Assembly (NCBI RefSeq): GCF_029697505.1
Contig: NZ_JARJEF010000005.1
Coordinates: 186,001 to 250,000, forward strand
DNA: 64,000 bases
Direction: 5' to 3'
Origin: Pseudophaeobacter profundi
GTDB lineage: Bacteria; Pseudomonadota; Alphaproteobacteria; Rhodobacterales; Rhodobacteraceae
A program made the translations under genes and the position numbers. Positions 26,618 through 35,897 of this stretch are shown in pieces. Under the pieces are notes generated by a model that saw nothing but the letters and a program-made list of their open reading frames with translations, searched no databases and was not told where the DNA came from. Positions within the stretch are counted from its first letter, which is position 1, and each line of letters opens with the position of its first letter.

Positions 26618-26642
26618 GGCTTTTTTGAGCTTCGCAGATCTG

Positions 26643-26670
26643 AAAGGTCGCTCCTTTGGGGCGGCCTTTT
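26643..26670 (+). terminator. Rho-independent terminator of rpmI-rplT
   Basis: A 12-base stem (AAAGGTCGCTCC with GGGGCGGCCTTT, two wobbles) closed by a TTT loop lies 26 bases after rplT and is followed by TTG. It separates the ribosomal genes from pheS. Confidence 0.85.
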
Positions 26671-26836
26671 GCTATGGTCGCTGCTCATATGTCCTGTATC
26701 TCTGCCTGATGCATCTGCGTGTTGGGTAGGGCCAATCAGCCATAGTCTTCTGGCATCTGGATTGGTCCCAACGCCAGCACTTGCTTTCGCGCGCTCTTGT
26801 GGTAGCAGAGCCTAAGCCAAAATTCAGGGGACCGTC

Positions 26837-27910
26837 ATGGACGATCTTAAAGCAAAATACCTCGGGCAGATTGCCGATGCTGCCGATGAAAACGCGCTAG
26901 AGACCATTCGGGTCGCCGCCGTCGGCAAAAAAGGCGAAGTTGCACTGAAGATGCGCGAGCTGGGCAAGATGACGCCCGAAGAGCGCCAGGTGGCCGGCCC
27001 GGCGCTGAACGCGCTGAAGGATGAGATCAATTCCGCCCTCGCCGCTAAAAAGGTCGGCCTTGCCGATGCGGCGCTGGACGAACGTCTGCGCACCGAATGG
27101 CTGGATGTGACCCTGCCGGTCCGTCCCTCGCGTCAGGGCAGCCTGCACCCGATCAGCCAGGCCCAGGAAGAGCTGACCGCGATCTTTGCCGAGCTGGGCT
27201 TTTCCGTCGCCGAAGGGCCGCGCATTGATACCGACTGGTATAACTTTGACGCGCTGAACATCCCCGGCCATCACCCCGCACGGGCCGAGATGGACACGTT
27301 CTACATGCACCGTGCGACAGGCGACGACCGCCCGCCGCATGTGCTGCGTACCCATACCAGCCCGGTGCAGATCCGTTCGATGGAAAAGATGGGCGCGCCC
27401 CTGCGCATCATCTGCCCCGGCGGTGTCTATCGCGCCGACTATGACCAGACCCACACGCCGATGTTCCACCAGGTCGAAGGCCTGGCGCTGGACAAGGATA
27501 TCTCTATGGCGAACCTCAAGTGGGTGCTGGAGGAATTTGTCAAAAGCTTCTTTGAAGTGGACGACGTCGAGCTGCGTTTCCGCGCGTCACATTTCCCCTT
27601 CACCGAGCCATCGGCCGAGGTCGACATTCGCTGTTCCTGGGACAATGGCCAGCTGAAGATCGGTGAAGGCGACGACTGGATGGAGATCCTCGGCTCTGGC
27701 ATGGTGCACCCCAAGGTGATCGCCGCTGGTGGCATCGACCCCGATGTCTATCAGGGCTTTGCCTTTGGCATCGGCATCGACCGATTGGCGATGCTGAAAT
27801 ACGGCATCCCCGACCTGCGCGCCTTCTTCGATTCCGACCTGCGCTGGCTGCGCCACTACGGTTTCCAATGCCTGGACGTGCCAACGCTGCATGGTGGTTT
27901 GAGCCGCTAA
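26837..27910 (+). CDS. pheS: Phenylalanyl-tRNA synthetase alpha subunit
   Basis: 357 residues. It carries the class II aminoacylation core: motif 2 in [27 protein letters not shown] and motif 3 in [19 protein letters not shown]. The N-terminal coiled coil binds tRNA. Works as an alpha2-beta2 enzyme with PheT, whose gene lies 1 kb downstream and is separated by an inserted gene. No leader peptide is obvious in the 160 bases before the start. Confidence 0.97.
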   Translation: MDDLKAKYLGQIADAADENALETIRVAAVGKKGEVALKMRELGKMTPEERQVAGPALNALKDEINSALAAKKVGLADAALDERLRTEWLDVTLPVRPSRQGSLHPISQAQEELTAIFAELGFSVAEGPRIDTDWYNFDALNIPGHHPARAEMDTFYMHRATGDDRPPHVLRTHTSPVQIRSMEKMGAPLRIICPGGVYRADYDQTHTPMFHQVEGLALDKDISMANLKWVLEEFVKSFFEVDDVELRFRASHFPFTEPSAEVDIRCSWDNGQLKIGEGDDWMEILGSGMVHPKVIAAGGIDPDVYQGFAFGIGIDRLAMLKYGIPDLRAFFDSDLRWLRHYGFQCLDVPTLHGGLSR

Positions 27911-27917
27911 TATTACT

Positions 27918-28000
27918 TGTTTCGCGGGGCGCCAGCCCCGCGTCGCGCCCGACCCGCCCCATGGGCGGGCGCGATTGCGCCCACCCCGGTTCGGGCGCTA
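27918..28000. repeat. GC-rich REP-like palindrome, left copy
   Basis: After pheS the sequence forms GCGGGGC-gcca-GCCCCGC (27924-27941), then CCCGCCC-cat-GGGCGGG nested within GCGCCCGA / TCGGGCGC arms. The core GGGCGCGATTGCGCCCACCC recurs almost unchanged at 28722-28742. Together the two copies bracket the orphan gene. The first hairpin may also act as a terminator. Confidence 0.65.
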
Positions 28001-28040
28001 TGCTCTCCTCAAAATTGCATTGATTTGAGGATTTGAGCGA

Positions 28041-28670
28041 ATGGCTTCTGTTGAAGTGATGACGGCTTGCGAGAATGTTTGTCGAGATTTTTCTTGGCTA
28101 GGTAAATTCTCCGATTGGGGGCCTGCACTATTGGCAAGCTCTGTCGCCCTGATCATCGCATTTTATGCGTACCCATGGCAAAAAGAACGAGACCGCAAAC
28201 TGCAAATTCAATTGGAACAACGCGGTGTATATCGTGATTTGATATTCCCACTACACGACGTTCGATTTGCTTTGGAAAAACTTGGAAGTTTCTCAGACTT
28301 TGCTGATCTGCAAAAACGTATTTCGTCTGTATTTGAGAGGTTGAATGCCGGAGAAAGACAATTTTTGGCCTCAACGGTACTAATTGATCCCAAGATTGCT
28401 AATGAATTCCAACGCTACTTCAGCGAGGCACGTTCGGTCATGTCTGACATTGGAAATGAGCTACAACAACTGCGGGAAACCCAAGACAGCTTGGTTCCCG
28501 AGCCTCCAGTGAAAGATGTGAAAGGGGTCTTCAAGGAAGTTTTGGACTGTAGAATTAAGAAATTGGACGCAGCCACTGAGGGTGTCATTAATCGTATAAG
28601 GGAAAGCGCTTACGGACTTCAGGGAGAAATTCGGCTTCAAAGCAGAAAGAATAGGAAGCCAGAACAATAA
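28041..28670 (+). CDS. Orphan membrane-anchored coiled-coil protein
   Basis: 209 residues. A single membrane helix (LLASSVALIIAFYAYPW) sits near residue 38, followed by basic residues and a long helical, Glu/Lys/Gln-rich cytoplasmic part with heptad-like stretches; there is no known enzyme motif. Codon use and GC content are clearly lower than in pheS and pheT on either side, and related palindromes flank the gene, so it looks acquired. Family unknown. It reads in the pheS direction. Confidence 0.65.
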   Translation: MASVEVMTACENVCRDFSWLGKFSDWGPALLASSVALIIAFYAYPWQKERDRKLQIQLEQRGVYRDLIFPLHDVRFALEKLGSFSDFADLQKRISSVFERLNAGERQFLASTVLIDPKIANEFQRYFSEARSVMSDIGNELQQLRETQDSLVPEPPVKDVKGVFKEVLDCRIKKLDAATEGVINRIRESAYGLQGEIRLQSRKNRKPEQ

Positions 28671-28951
28671 ATTGAATAAGCCGGGCCGCTTGCGGCTCGG
28701 CACGCGCCTGCCCGCCCCACGGCGGGCGCGTTGCGCCCACCCGGGCAGGAGCGAGCGTGCCTAGGGTTGGGAATGTGCACTACAGTACCACCATGCGCCC
28801 TTGTTTGGTGGTCATGACCGGCTTCCCCTCGCATTTACGTCGCAGTCTCAGCCCAGCGTGCCGGGTAGGGCCAGCAAGACTTGCGCCGGGCGTCAATCTT
28901 TGTCATTGCCTATGCCTGTATACGCATGGCTTGCCATAGGACTCTTGACCG
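28671..28951. repeat. GC-rich REP-like palindrome, right copy, and pheT leader
   Basis: 28681-28752 carries GCCGC-tt-GCGGC, then GCCCGCC-ccac-GGCGGGC and the same GGGCGCGTTGCGCCCACCC core as the left copy, closed by a CCTGCCC/GGGCAGG arm. From about 28755 to pheT the sequence shows no gene. A promoter for pheT is expected here since the operon has been split. Confidence 0.6.
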
Positions 28952-31348
28952 ATGAAATTCACTCTTTCCTGGCTGAAAGATCACCTCGACACTGACGCAT
29001 CAGTGGATGAGATCGCTGAAACCCTGACTGACCTTGGCCTTGAGGTCGAAGAGGTCAGCAACCCCGGCGATCGGCTCAAGGATTTTACCCTGGGCTATGT
29101 GAAACACGCCGAAAAGCACCCGGATGCGGACAAGCTGCGGGTCTGCAAGGTGGACACGGATGAGGGCGAGATGCAGATCATCTGCGGCGCGCCCAACGCC
29201 CGCGAAGGCATCACCGTGGTGGTCTGCAAGCCGGGCATGTATATCCCCGGTCTCGACATCACCATTGGCGTCGGCAAGATCCGCGGCGTGGAAAGCTTTG
29301 GCATGATGGCGTCCGAGCGCGAGCTGGAGCTGTCGGATGAACATGACGGCATTATCGAACTGCCCTCGGGCGAAGTGGGCGACCGCTTTGTCGACTGGCT
29401 GGCGGAAAACCAGCCCGCCAAGGTGGACCCGGTGATCGAGATTGCCATTACCCCCAACCGCCCCGATGCGCTGGGAATCTATGGCATCGCCCGCGATCTG
29501 GCCGCGCGCGGTCTTGGCACCTTGAAGACCAAGGATTACGCCCCGGTTGCAGGCAGCTTTGAAAGCCCGATCAAGATCAGCATTGACGAAGACACCCGCG
29601 ATGGCTGCCCGCTGTTCTCTGGGCGTCTGATCCGGGGCGTCAAGAATGGCCCAAGCCCGCAGTGGCTGCAGGATCGCCTAAAGGCGATTGGTCTGCGGCC
29701 GATTTCGGCGCTGGTCGATATCACCAACTTCTTTACCTATGATCAGAACCGCCCGCTGCATGTCTTTGATGCCGCCAAGGTCAGTGGCAATCTGCGGGTG
29801 CACCGCGCGGCTGGCGGCGAGATGCTCAAGGCGTTGGACGAGAAGGAATATACCTTCTCGGCCGGACAGATGGTGATCTCGGATGACAAGGCGATAGAAA
29901 GCATCGGTGGTATCATGGGCGGCGAAGAGACCGGCTGCACCGACGAGACCGTGGATGTCTTTGTCGAGAGCGCCTTTTGGGATCACGTACAGATTGCGCT
30001 CACCGGTCGTGCGCTCAAGATCAATTCGGACGCGCGCTATCGGTTTGAACGCGGTGTCGACCCTGAATTCACCATTCAGGGGCTGCATATGGCAACCCAG
30101 ATGATCCTGGATCTTTGCGGTGGCGAAGCCTCTGATGTGGTGATCGCGGGCGACGCGCCCGACCACAGCCGCGCCTATAAGCTGGATGCGGAGCGGGTGC
30201 AGTCGCTGGTTGGTATGGAAATCCCCGAAAGCGACCAGCGTCAGACCCTGACCCGCCTTGGCTTCCGTCTGGAAGGCAACATGGCCCATGTGCCCAGCTG
30301 GCGCCCTGATGTGCAGGGAGAAGCCGACCTGGTGGAAGAGGTGGCGCGCATTGCCTCGCTGACCAAATTGCAGGGCAAACCCTTGCCCCGTATCACTGAT
30401 GGCATTCCAAAGGCGGTGATGACACCGCAGCAGCGCCGCCAGCAGATGGCGCGGCGCACGGCTGCCAGCCTCGGCTATAACGAAGTGGTCAGCTATACCT
30501 TCATCGACCAGCCCTCGGCGACCCTGTTTGGCGGCGGTGATGACGCGACCATGCTGGCCAATCCGATCTCGTCCGAGATGTCGCATATACGCCCTGCCTT
30601 GCTGCCAGGCCTGTTGCAGGCGGCGGCGCGCAATCAGGCGCGTGGCTTTATGGATCTGGCCCTGTTCGAGGTTGGTCCGGCCTTTCATGGTGGTGAACCG
30701 GGCGAGCAGCATAACCTGATTTCGGGCATCCTGGTGGGGCGTACCGGTCCCAAGGATGTGCATGGCAGCGCCCGCGCGGTGGATACCTTTGATGCCAAGG
30801 CCGATATCGAAGCCATTCTTGCGGCCATCGGTGCCCCGGCCAAAGTGCAGATCCTGCGCGGCGCGCAGAGCTGGTGGCACCCTGGGCGTCATGGCAAGAT
30901 TTGCCTTGGCCCGAAAAAAGTGCTGGGTATCTTTGGTGAATTGCACCCCAAGGTGATCGCCGAGATGGGCGTCAAAGGACCAGTCGTTGCCTTTAGCATC
31001 TGGCCCGATGAGGTTCCGTTGCCACGCAAAAGCGGCACCACCCGCGCCGCGCTGGCGCAAAGCGACCTGCAGGCGGTTGAACGCGATTTCGCCTTTGTGG
31101 TGGATGCCGAGGTCGAGGCGCTGACACTGGTCAATGCGGCCTCTGGTGCCGATAAGGCGCTGATCTCCGAGGTGCGCATCTTTGATGAATTCATCGGCGG
31201 CGCCCTGGGTGAGGGTAAAAAGAGCCTCGCCGTGACCGTGCGCCTGCAGCCCAGCGACAAGACGCTGAAGGAAAAGGACATCGAGGCGGTGAGCGAGAAG
31301 ATCATTGCCAAGGTGACCAAGGCCACTGGCGGCACTCTGCGGGGCTAG
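28952..31348 (+). CDS. pheT: Phenylalanyl-tRNA synthetase beta subunit
   Basis: 798 residues, the normal length. An N-terminal EMAP/tRNA-binding domain (LGYVKHAEKHPDADKLRVCKVDTDEGEMQIICGAPN), B3/B4 editing domain (ALVDITNFFTYDQNRPLHVFDAAKV), B5 domain, catalytic-like core and a C-terminal anticodon-binding domain (FDEFIGGALGEGKKSLAVTVRLQPSDKTL) are all present. Start at 28952 fits MKFTLSWLKDHLDT. The editing site clears mischarged Tyr. Confidence 0.97.
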   Translation: MKFTLSWLKDHLDTDASVDEIAETLTDLGLEVEEVSNPGDRLKDFTLGYVKHAEKHPDADKLRVCKVDTDEGEMQIICGAPNAREGITVVVCKPGMYIPGLDITIGVGKIRGVESFGMMASERELELSDEHDGIIELPSGEVGDRFVDWLAENQPAKVDPVIEIAITPNRPDALGIYGIARDLAARGLGTLKTKDYAPVAGSFESPIKISIDEDTRDGCPLFSGRLIRGVKNGPSPQWLQDRLKAIGLRPISALVDITNFFTYDQNRPLHVFDAAKVSGNLRVHRAAGGEMLKALDEKEYTFSAGQMVISDDKAIESIGGIMGGEETGCTDETVDVFVESAFWDHVQIALTGRALKINSDARYRFERGVDPEFTIQGLHMATQMILDLCGGEASDVVIAGDAPDHSRAYKLDAERVQSLVGMEIPESDQRQTLTRLGFRLEGNMAHVPSWRPDVQGEADLVEEVARIASLTKLQGKPLPRITDGIPKAVMTPQQRRQQMARRTAASLGYNEVVSYTFIDQPSATLFGGGDDATMLANPISSEMSHIRPALLPGLLQAAARNQARGFMDLALFEVGPAFHGGEPGEQHNLISGILVGRTGPKDVHGSARAVDTFDAKADIEAILAAIGAPAKVQILRGAQSWWHPGRHGKICLGPKKVLGIFGELHPKVIAEMGVKGPVVAFSIWPDEVPLPRKSGTTRAALAQSDLQAVERDFAFVVDAEVEALTLVNAASGADKALISEVRIFDEFIGGALGEGKKSLAVTVRLQPSDKTLKEKDIEAVSEKIIAKVTKATGGTLRG

Positions 31349-31396
31349 AGCATGTCGCTCGAAAGTGGTTTCCGGTTTCGAGCTATTTGACATGCT
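31349..31396. repeat. Imperfect palindrome directly after pheT
   Basis: AGCATGTC (31349-31356) pairs with GACATGCT (31389-31396), and inside it CTCGAAA pairs with TTTCGAG. It begins one base after the pheT stop codon. The AGCATGTC...GACATGCT shape is like intergenic palindromic repeats common in alphaproteobacteria; I cannot count other copies in the genome. Confidence 0.55.
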
Positions 31397-31408
31397 AAAT
31401 CAATAGAC

Positions 31409-31450
31409 GAGAGCCTGTCGCCTGAATGTGAATGATTGCGACAGGCTCTC
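31409..31450 (+). terminator. Long hairpin after pheT
   Basis: GAGAGCCTGTCGC and GCGACAGGCTCTC form a perfect 13-base stem with a 16-base loop. There is no T-run, so it may be an attenuating hairpin or repeat element rather than a terminator. Confidence 0.45.
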
Positions 31451-31484
31451 CTGCCGGTTTGGCGATACCAGATCCAATGCAGTA

Positions 31485-31513
31485 AAGCGCGCCCTTCGGG
31501 GCGCGTTTTATTT
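31485..31513 (+). terminator. Rho-independent terminator between pheT and LysR gene
   Basis: GCGCGCCC-TTCG-GGGCGCG with a UUCG-type tetraloop is followed on the plus strand by TTTTATTTT, ideal for ending pheT transcripts. It overlaps the stop of the convergent LysR gene and may also act on that strand. Confidence 0.85.
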
Positions 31514-32386
31514 TGCCGCAAAGAATTCGGCCAGCAGATCATAGACCAGGCGTATGCGCCGACTGCTGTGCAGCTCACGGTGGGTTGTCAGCCAGACCGG
31601 AAAGCGGATGGGGGGCTGATCCGTCAACAGCCGTTCGACGCCGCTGGAGTGTTCGACAACATCATCTGCCATGGCCCCGATGCCAAAGCCCTGCCGGACC
31701 AGCTCCCAGGCTGCGAGCCCGCTGTTGGATCCGATGCGAAAATTATCGTGTGTCAGGTGAATGCCAAGCGGCGCAAGAAATTCGATAGAACGCTGGATAT
31801 CTCCGAAATTTACAAATTCATGAGATGACAGAGCAGCGAGTGAGCCGGGATGCCCCCGGCGAGCCAGGTAACTGGGCGCGGCGTAAAAATGCGCCGTGGC
31901 CTCTTGGACCAGACGTGTGATCAGCTCTGGTTGGTCGGGGCGCACATGGCGAATGGCAATATCAGCCTCGCGCCGCATCAAGTCACGGATGTCATTGGCG
32001 GCCACGATATCAATGGTCAGGCGTGGGGCCTGTTGCCGTAGCGTCTGCAACACAGGTGGCAACACGAAGGCCGACATCATGTCGCTGGCGGTGATGCGGA
32101 TTGTGCCTTCGATGGACTGGGCCTGCGCACTGGCGGCAAGGCTGAGCCCATCGGCACCGTCTGACATCTTGCGCCCATGTGGTAAAAGCTCACGCCCGGC
32201 ATCTGTCAAGGCAAGGCTGCGCCCAAGGCGTTCAAACAGCATGACCCCCAGATCGGCCTCCAGCGCAGAGACCTGTCGGGACAGCGTTGGCTGGGTCAGG
32301 CCAAGTTGGCGCGCCGCCGCAGACAGCGAGCCGGTTTCAGCAGTGGCGAGAAAGGCGCGGATATGGGTCCAGTCAGGTTTGTTCAT
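31508..32386 (-). CDS. LysR-family transcriptional regulator
   Basis: 292 residues with a clear LTTR head (DWTHIRAFLATAETGSLSAAARQLGLTQPTLSRQVSALEADLGVMLFERLGRSLALTDAGREL) and a substrate-binding-like tail. It is divergent from the methyltransferase gene at 32474 and may regulate it. No effector can be deduced. Confidence 0.92.
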   Translation of the reverse strand: MNKPDWTHIRAFLATAETGSLSAAARQLGLTQPTLSRQVSALEADLGVMLFERLGRSLALTDAGRELLPHGRKMSDGADGLSLAASAQAQSIEGTIRITASDMMSAFVLPPVLQTLRQQAPRLTIDIVAANDIRDLMRREADIAIRHVRPDQPELITRLVQEATAHFYAAPSYLARRGHPGSLAALSSHEFVNFGDIQRSIEFLAPLGIHLTHDNFRIGSNSGLAAWELVRQGFGIGAMADDVVEHSSGVERLLTDQPPIRFPVWLTTHRELHSSRRIRLVYDLLAEFFAAK

Positions 32387-32473
32387 GCAAATATGTATAA
32401 GTTATCCCCGAATTTTGGCAATTTATATGTGGTTTCCGTATGGATAAGCTGTGGCCAAATCAGGAGAGACAGA

Positions 32474-33112
32474 ATGAAAACCGACGCGCCGTTCTGGGAT
32501 AAAATTGCCGCCAAATATGCTGAAGACCCCATTCGTGATGAGGCGGCCTATCGGCAGGCGCTGGCGCGGACCTGCAGCTATCTGAAACCTGATGATCGGG
32601 TTTTGGAATTGGGCTGCGGCACGGGCTCGACCGCAATTGAACTGGCGAGCCAAGTGGCCGAGATTACCGTTTCGGATCTGTCACAGGGCATGCTTGCCAT
32701 TGCGCGGGACCGGGCGGCCGCCGCCGGGGTCGGCAATATCCATTTTCATCAGGGCAGCGTGGCGCAGGCCCCAGAGGGCTCATTTGATGTGGTCTTGGCG
32801 CATAACCTTTTACACCTGCTGCCTGATCTGGAGGCAGCGCTGGCGCTGGTCGCTGCGCGCCTGCCAAAGGGCGCTTTGTTCATATCCAAGACACCCTGCC
32901 TGGGGGAGACGCGAGGCAGTGCCAAATATTGGTTGTTCAAGGCCATGATCCCGGTGATGCGCTTTCTTGGCAAAGCGCCAACCAGTCCGGTGCATTTTTT
33001 CGATATCACCTCGCTTGAAGCTGCGATCAAGGCCGCCGGGTTTGAACTGGTCGAGACCGGCAATTACCCGGTTTCAACGCCGGGGCGCTATATCGTGGCG
33101 CGTCGTCTTTGA
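32474..33112 (+). CDS. Class I SAM-dependent methyltransferase
   Basis: 212 residues. The SAM-binding motif I is VLELGCGTGSTAIELAS, motif II-like acidic residue in ITVSDLSQGML, and DVVLAHNLLHLLPD is post-motif. Start at 32474 has AGGAGAGAC before it. The second half contains a hydrophobic stretch (FKAMIPVMRFLG), as in small-molecule or lipid/quinone methyltransferases. Substrate unknown. Confidence 0.9.
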   Translation: MKTDAPFWDKIAAKYAEDPIRDEAAYRQALARTCSYLKPDDRVLELGCGTGSTAIELASQVAEITVSDLSQGMLAIARDRAAAAGVGNIHFHQGSVAQAPEGSFDVVLAHNLLHLLPDLEAALALVAARLPKGALFISKTPCLGETRGSAKYWLFKAMIPVMRFLGKAPTSPVHFFDITSLEAAIKAAGFELVETGNYPVSTPGRYIVARRL

Positions 33113-33181
33113 TTTGTGCTCTGGTGTGGTCGGGCGATCCGACATAGGTCTGGGACAAACCAACTGGAGCAGGAGCGCAAC

Positions 33182-33631
33182 ATGACACTGAATGTATATC
33201 TATCCGGTGAGATCCACACTGATTGGCGTGAACAGATCATCGACGGCGCCAAGGGGCTGGATGTGACCTTTCAAAGCCCTGTGACTGATCACGGGGCCAG
33301 CGACGATTGCGGCGTGGCGATCCTGGGCGCCGAGGACAGCAAATTCTGGCATGACCATAAGGGCGCCAAGCTGAATGCGATCCGCACCCGTAAAGGCCTG
33401 GAAGAGGCCGATGTGGTGGTGGTGCGCTTTGGTGAAAAATACAAACAGTGGAACGCCGCCTTTGATGCCGGCTATGCGGCGGCGCTGGGGAAATCCATCA
33501 TCGTGCTTAGCCAGCCAGACCATCAGCATGCCTTGAAAGAAGTCCATGCTGCGGCCCTTGCCGTAGCGGAAGAGCCGCGCCAGGTGGTTGAGATCCTGAC
33601 CTATGTCCTGGACGGCAGCCTGCCAAACTAA
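33182..33631 (+). CDS. YtoQ family protein
   Basis: 149 residues: MTLNVYLSGEIHTDWREQIIDGAKGLDVTFQSPVTDHGASDDCG and ADVVVVRFGEKYKQWNAAFDAGYAAALGK match the YtoQ family, a nucleoside deoxyribosyltransferase-like fold of unknown role. The ATG at 33182 follows GGAGCAGGAG. The next gene starts 25 bases later. Confidence 0.85.
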   Translation: MTLNVYLSGEIHTDWREQIIDGAKGLDVTFQSPVTDHGASDDCGVAILGAEDSKFWHDHKGAKLNAIRTRKGLEEADVVVVRFGEKYKQWNAAFDAGYAAALGKSIIVLSQPDHQHALKEVHAAALAVAEEPRQVVEILTYVLDGSLPN

Positions 33632-33656
33632 TGGGGCTGCAATGATGGAGGTTGCG

Positions 33657-34196
33657 ATGAAGGTGCCAATTCTGGAAACCGAACGCTTGGTCCTGCGGCC
33701 ACATGCCAGCGCGGATTTTGCCGATCTGGCGGCGCTATGGGCCGATCCCGAGGTGGTGAAATACATCGGGGGCAGCCCCTGCACGCAAGAGATGTCCTGG
33801 GCGCGATTGCTGCGCTACATTGGCCATTGGCAGGCCCTGGGCTTTGGCTATTGGGCGATCTGTGATCGCAGTGATGGCCGTTTTCTGGGCGAAGCCGGAT
33901 TTGCCATCTATCACCGCGAGGTGACGCCAGCCCTGCCTGTGGTGCCCGAGGCAGGATGGCTGCTGTCCCCTGTCGCGCAGGGGCGTGGGCTGGCACGTGA
34001 AGCCCTGGCCTGCCTTCACCAATGGGCGGATGAAAACAAGGATTGGGACCAAGCCATTGCGATCATTGATCCGGATCACAAGGCCTCGCTGCGGCTGGCT
34101 TCGGGCTTGGGCTATCAGCCAACGGGGATGGCCCGGTATCAGGGCGCGGAAATGCAGGTTTTGACACGCCCTGGACCGACTGCCACATCTGTCTGA
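33657..34196 (+). CDS. GNAT acetyltransferase (RimJ/RimL-like)
   Basis: 179 residues opening MKVPILETERLVLRPHASADFADLAALWADPEVVKYIGG, typical of the RimJ/RimL group that acetylates protein N-termini or small amines. The CoA loop is PVAQGRGLAREAL, and the C-terminal IIDPDHKASLRLASGLGYQPTG is standard. GGAGG six bases upstream supports the 33657 start rather than 33645 or earlier. Substrate unknown. Confidence 0.88.
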   Translation: MKVPILETERLVLRPHASADFADLAALWADPEVVKYIGGSPCTQEMSWARLLRYIGHWQALGFGYWAICDRSDGRFLGEAGFAIYHREVTPALPVVPEAGWLLSPVAQGRGLAREALACLHQWADENKDWDQAIAIIDPDHKASLRLASGLGYQPTGMARYQGAEMQVLTRPGPTATSV

Positions 34197-34356
34197 AGGC
34201 ATAGCCCCCAGATATGTCACAAAGATCTGCACCTAGGGTGGCGGTTTTGGTTTTGTGAAAACTTATCTTTAACGGCCAACCTCTAGGTTGCTTGGCAGAT
34301 ATCTCTCTTTCAGTCATTTAGGGGCTTCGCCTGTGGGGCTCTTGTGGAAAATACCT

Positions 34357-34809
34357 ATGCAGAACCGTCGCAGCGCGCTCAAAGACATTACGCCCAAAGT
34401 CGAGGACAGGGGGCTGTTCAAAAAAGACCTGGGCCAGTTCCGGGTGGCCCTGGTGCCTCATATCAAGCGCAGCAGCCGGGGGGATCTGGTGATCCGTGGC
34501 TATCTCAATGGGACCGCTGAAGTCTTTGTCATCTTTGCCGGGCGTCGCACAAAAGAGGCCTTGGGGATCGAAAGCCGGCTGAAGACCATGTATGCACGCC
34601 TGAACCATGCGGCGGCAAAATCTGGCACCGAGCCACCGCAGATCAACAGTGTTCGCCTGGGCATTCGTGTGGAAGGATCTTGGCGGCCCCGGTTCCAAAG
34701 GGATACCTCTGGCTGGGAACACCGCAGCTATCAACTGCTGGCCGCGCGCTGGGCCTATGCCGATTTAGATGGGATGACAAACTTGGGCGGGCGGTCGCCC
34801 TTTACCTGA
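34357..34809 (+). CDS. Conserved-looking hypothetical protein
   Basis: 150 residues from ATG 34357, basic, soluble, without signal peptide or membrane helix. VRLGIRVEGSWRPRFQRDTSGWEHRSYQLLAARWAYADLDG at the C-terminus looks structured, rich in Arg and aromatic residues, which could bind nucleic acid, but no motif is recognised. An alternative start lies upstream at a TTG (34288). Codon use is like the neighbours. Confidence 0.55.
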   Translation: MQNRRSALKDITPKVEDRGLFKKDLGQFRVALVPHIKRSSRGDLVIRGYLNGTAEVFVIFAGRRTKEALGIESRLKTMYARLNHAAAKSGTEPPQINSVRLGIRVEGSWRPRFQRDTSGWEHRSYQLLAARWAYADLDGMTNLGGRSPFT

Positions 34810-34877
34810 CCGGGGGTGTGTGACCGCGCGGACAGATGCAAGATCCGCTGCTCTGTCTACCAGGTCGTAATACAGAA

Positions 34878-34898
34878 CACCCCGCCATTGGCGGGGTG
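34878..34898 (-). terminator. Hairpin after the MscS gene
   Basis: CACCCCGCC-ATT-GGCGGGGTG, nine base pairs, lies between the convergent hypothetical gene and the MscS gene. T-runs are weak on both sides, so its strength is uncertain. Confidence 0.5.
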
Positions 34899-34929
34899 CT
34901 GGGGCGCATAGGTAGAAGGGTGATTACCC

Positions 34930-35736
34930 TTATGCGTCGCGTTTGATTTCCACTGTATGTGGGTAGGGGATGGAAATACCTTTCTTGTCAAAGGCTTCCT
35001 TGACAGCCTGGGTCATGGCGAATTTCACCTCCCAATAGTCTGCCGCGTCGCACCACAGGCGGGTGGTCAAATCCACAGAGCTATCGCCGAGATTGGTGAC
35101 CCGCACCCAGGGTTCCGGGTCTGTCTTGATGCGGCTGTCGGCTGCGGCCAGCTCAAGGATGACAGCCTTGGCAGCATCGGCACTATCGCCATAGTCAATG
35201 CCAAAGACCAGATCCACCCGGCGCGTGGCGTGATGCGAGAAGTTGGTGATGATTGATCCCCAGGCCTGACCATTGGGTACAATGATCTGCACGTTGTCAG
35301 GGGTGGTCAGTTCGGTCACAAACAGGTTGAGATCCTTGACGGTCCCGCTGGTGCCGCCAATATCCACATATTGGCCAATCTTATAGGGGCGAAACAGGAT
35401 CAGCATAAAGCCTGCTGCCAGGTCGCTCAGGGTGCCCTGCAGGGCCAGGCCAATGGCCAGGGTGGCGGCACCCATCATGGCAACCAGGCTGGTGGCCTCG
35501 ATGCCAAAGATCCCCAGCACGGCAATCAGCACCACCGCCAGCAGGGCCCAACGCAGCATACTTGCGATGAAATTGCCCAAAGTGGCGTCAATCTCCGGGG
35601 TGGAATTGATCCGCTTGCGCACGGTTTCGCTGATCATGCCGACGGCAATCCAGCCGATGATTAGCACCACCAGCGCCTTGATGCCGCTTAATACCAGGGG
35701 CCAGTAGGCCAGTCCTTGTTCCATAACACCGTTCAT
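34930..35736 (-). CDS. mscS: Small-conductance mechanosensitive channel (MscS)
   Basis: 268 residues with three N-terminal helices. TM3 carries the pore motif as ATSLVAMMGAATLAIGLALQGTLSDLAAGFMLILFRPYKIGQYVDIGG, followed by the beta domain (IIVPNGQAWGSIITNFSHHATRRVDL) and an alpha/beta tail. It releases solutes on hypo-osmotic shock. Start at 35736; the upstream extension to 35823 lacks membrane character. Confidence 0.94.
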   Translation of the reverse strand: MNGVMEQGLAYWPLVLSGIKALVVLIIGWIAVGMISETVRKRINSTPEIDATLGNFIASMLRWALLAVVLIAVLGIFGIEATSLVAMMGAATLAIGLALQGTLSDLAAGFMLILFRPYKIGQYVDIGGTSGTVKDLNLFVTELTTPDNVQIIVPNGQAWGSIITNFSHHATRRVDLVFGIDYGDSADAAKAVILELAAADSRIKTDPEPWVRVTNLGDSSVDLTTRLWCDAADYWEVKFAMTQAVKEAFDKKGISIPYPHTVEIKRDA

Positions 35737-35821
35737 CTCTGTCTCACTCTTTTTGGTTTGTTTAAGGCCTATCTTTTGTGAAACACGTCTTGGCCCAGTC
35801 CCGCAAGGGGAGTTACACGGC

Positions 35822-35850
35822 AAAAAGCCCCCAAACGGATTTGGGGGCTT
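35822..35850 (-). terminator. Rho-independent terminator of ald
   Basis: AAGCCCCCAAA and TTTGGGGGCTT form an 11-base stem around a four-base loop; on the minus strand a TTTTT run follows. It lies 48 bases after the ald stop, before mscS. Confidence 0.85.
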
Positions 35851-35897
35851 GCGAATGGTATGCGGGCCAGCGGGCCTGGCTGGCGCGTTCTGCGACC

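Noticed and set aside
31485-31513. Hairpin after pheT read as a REP copy
   Set aside because: It has a UUCG-type loop and a T-rich tail, so it is a plain terminator.
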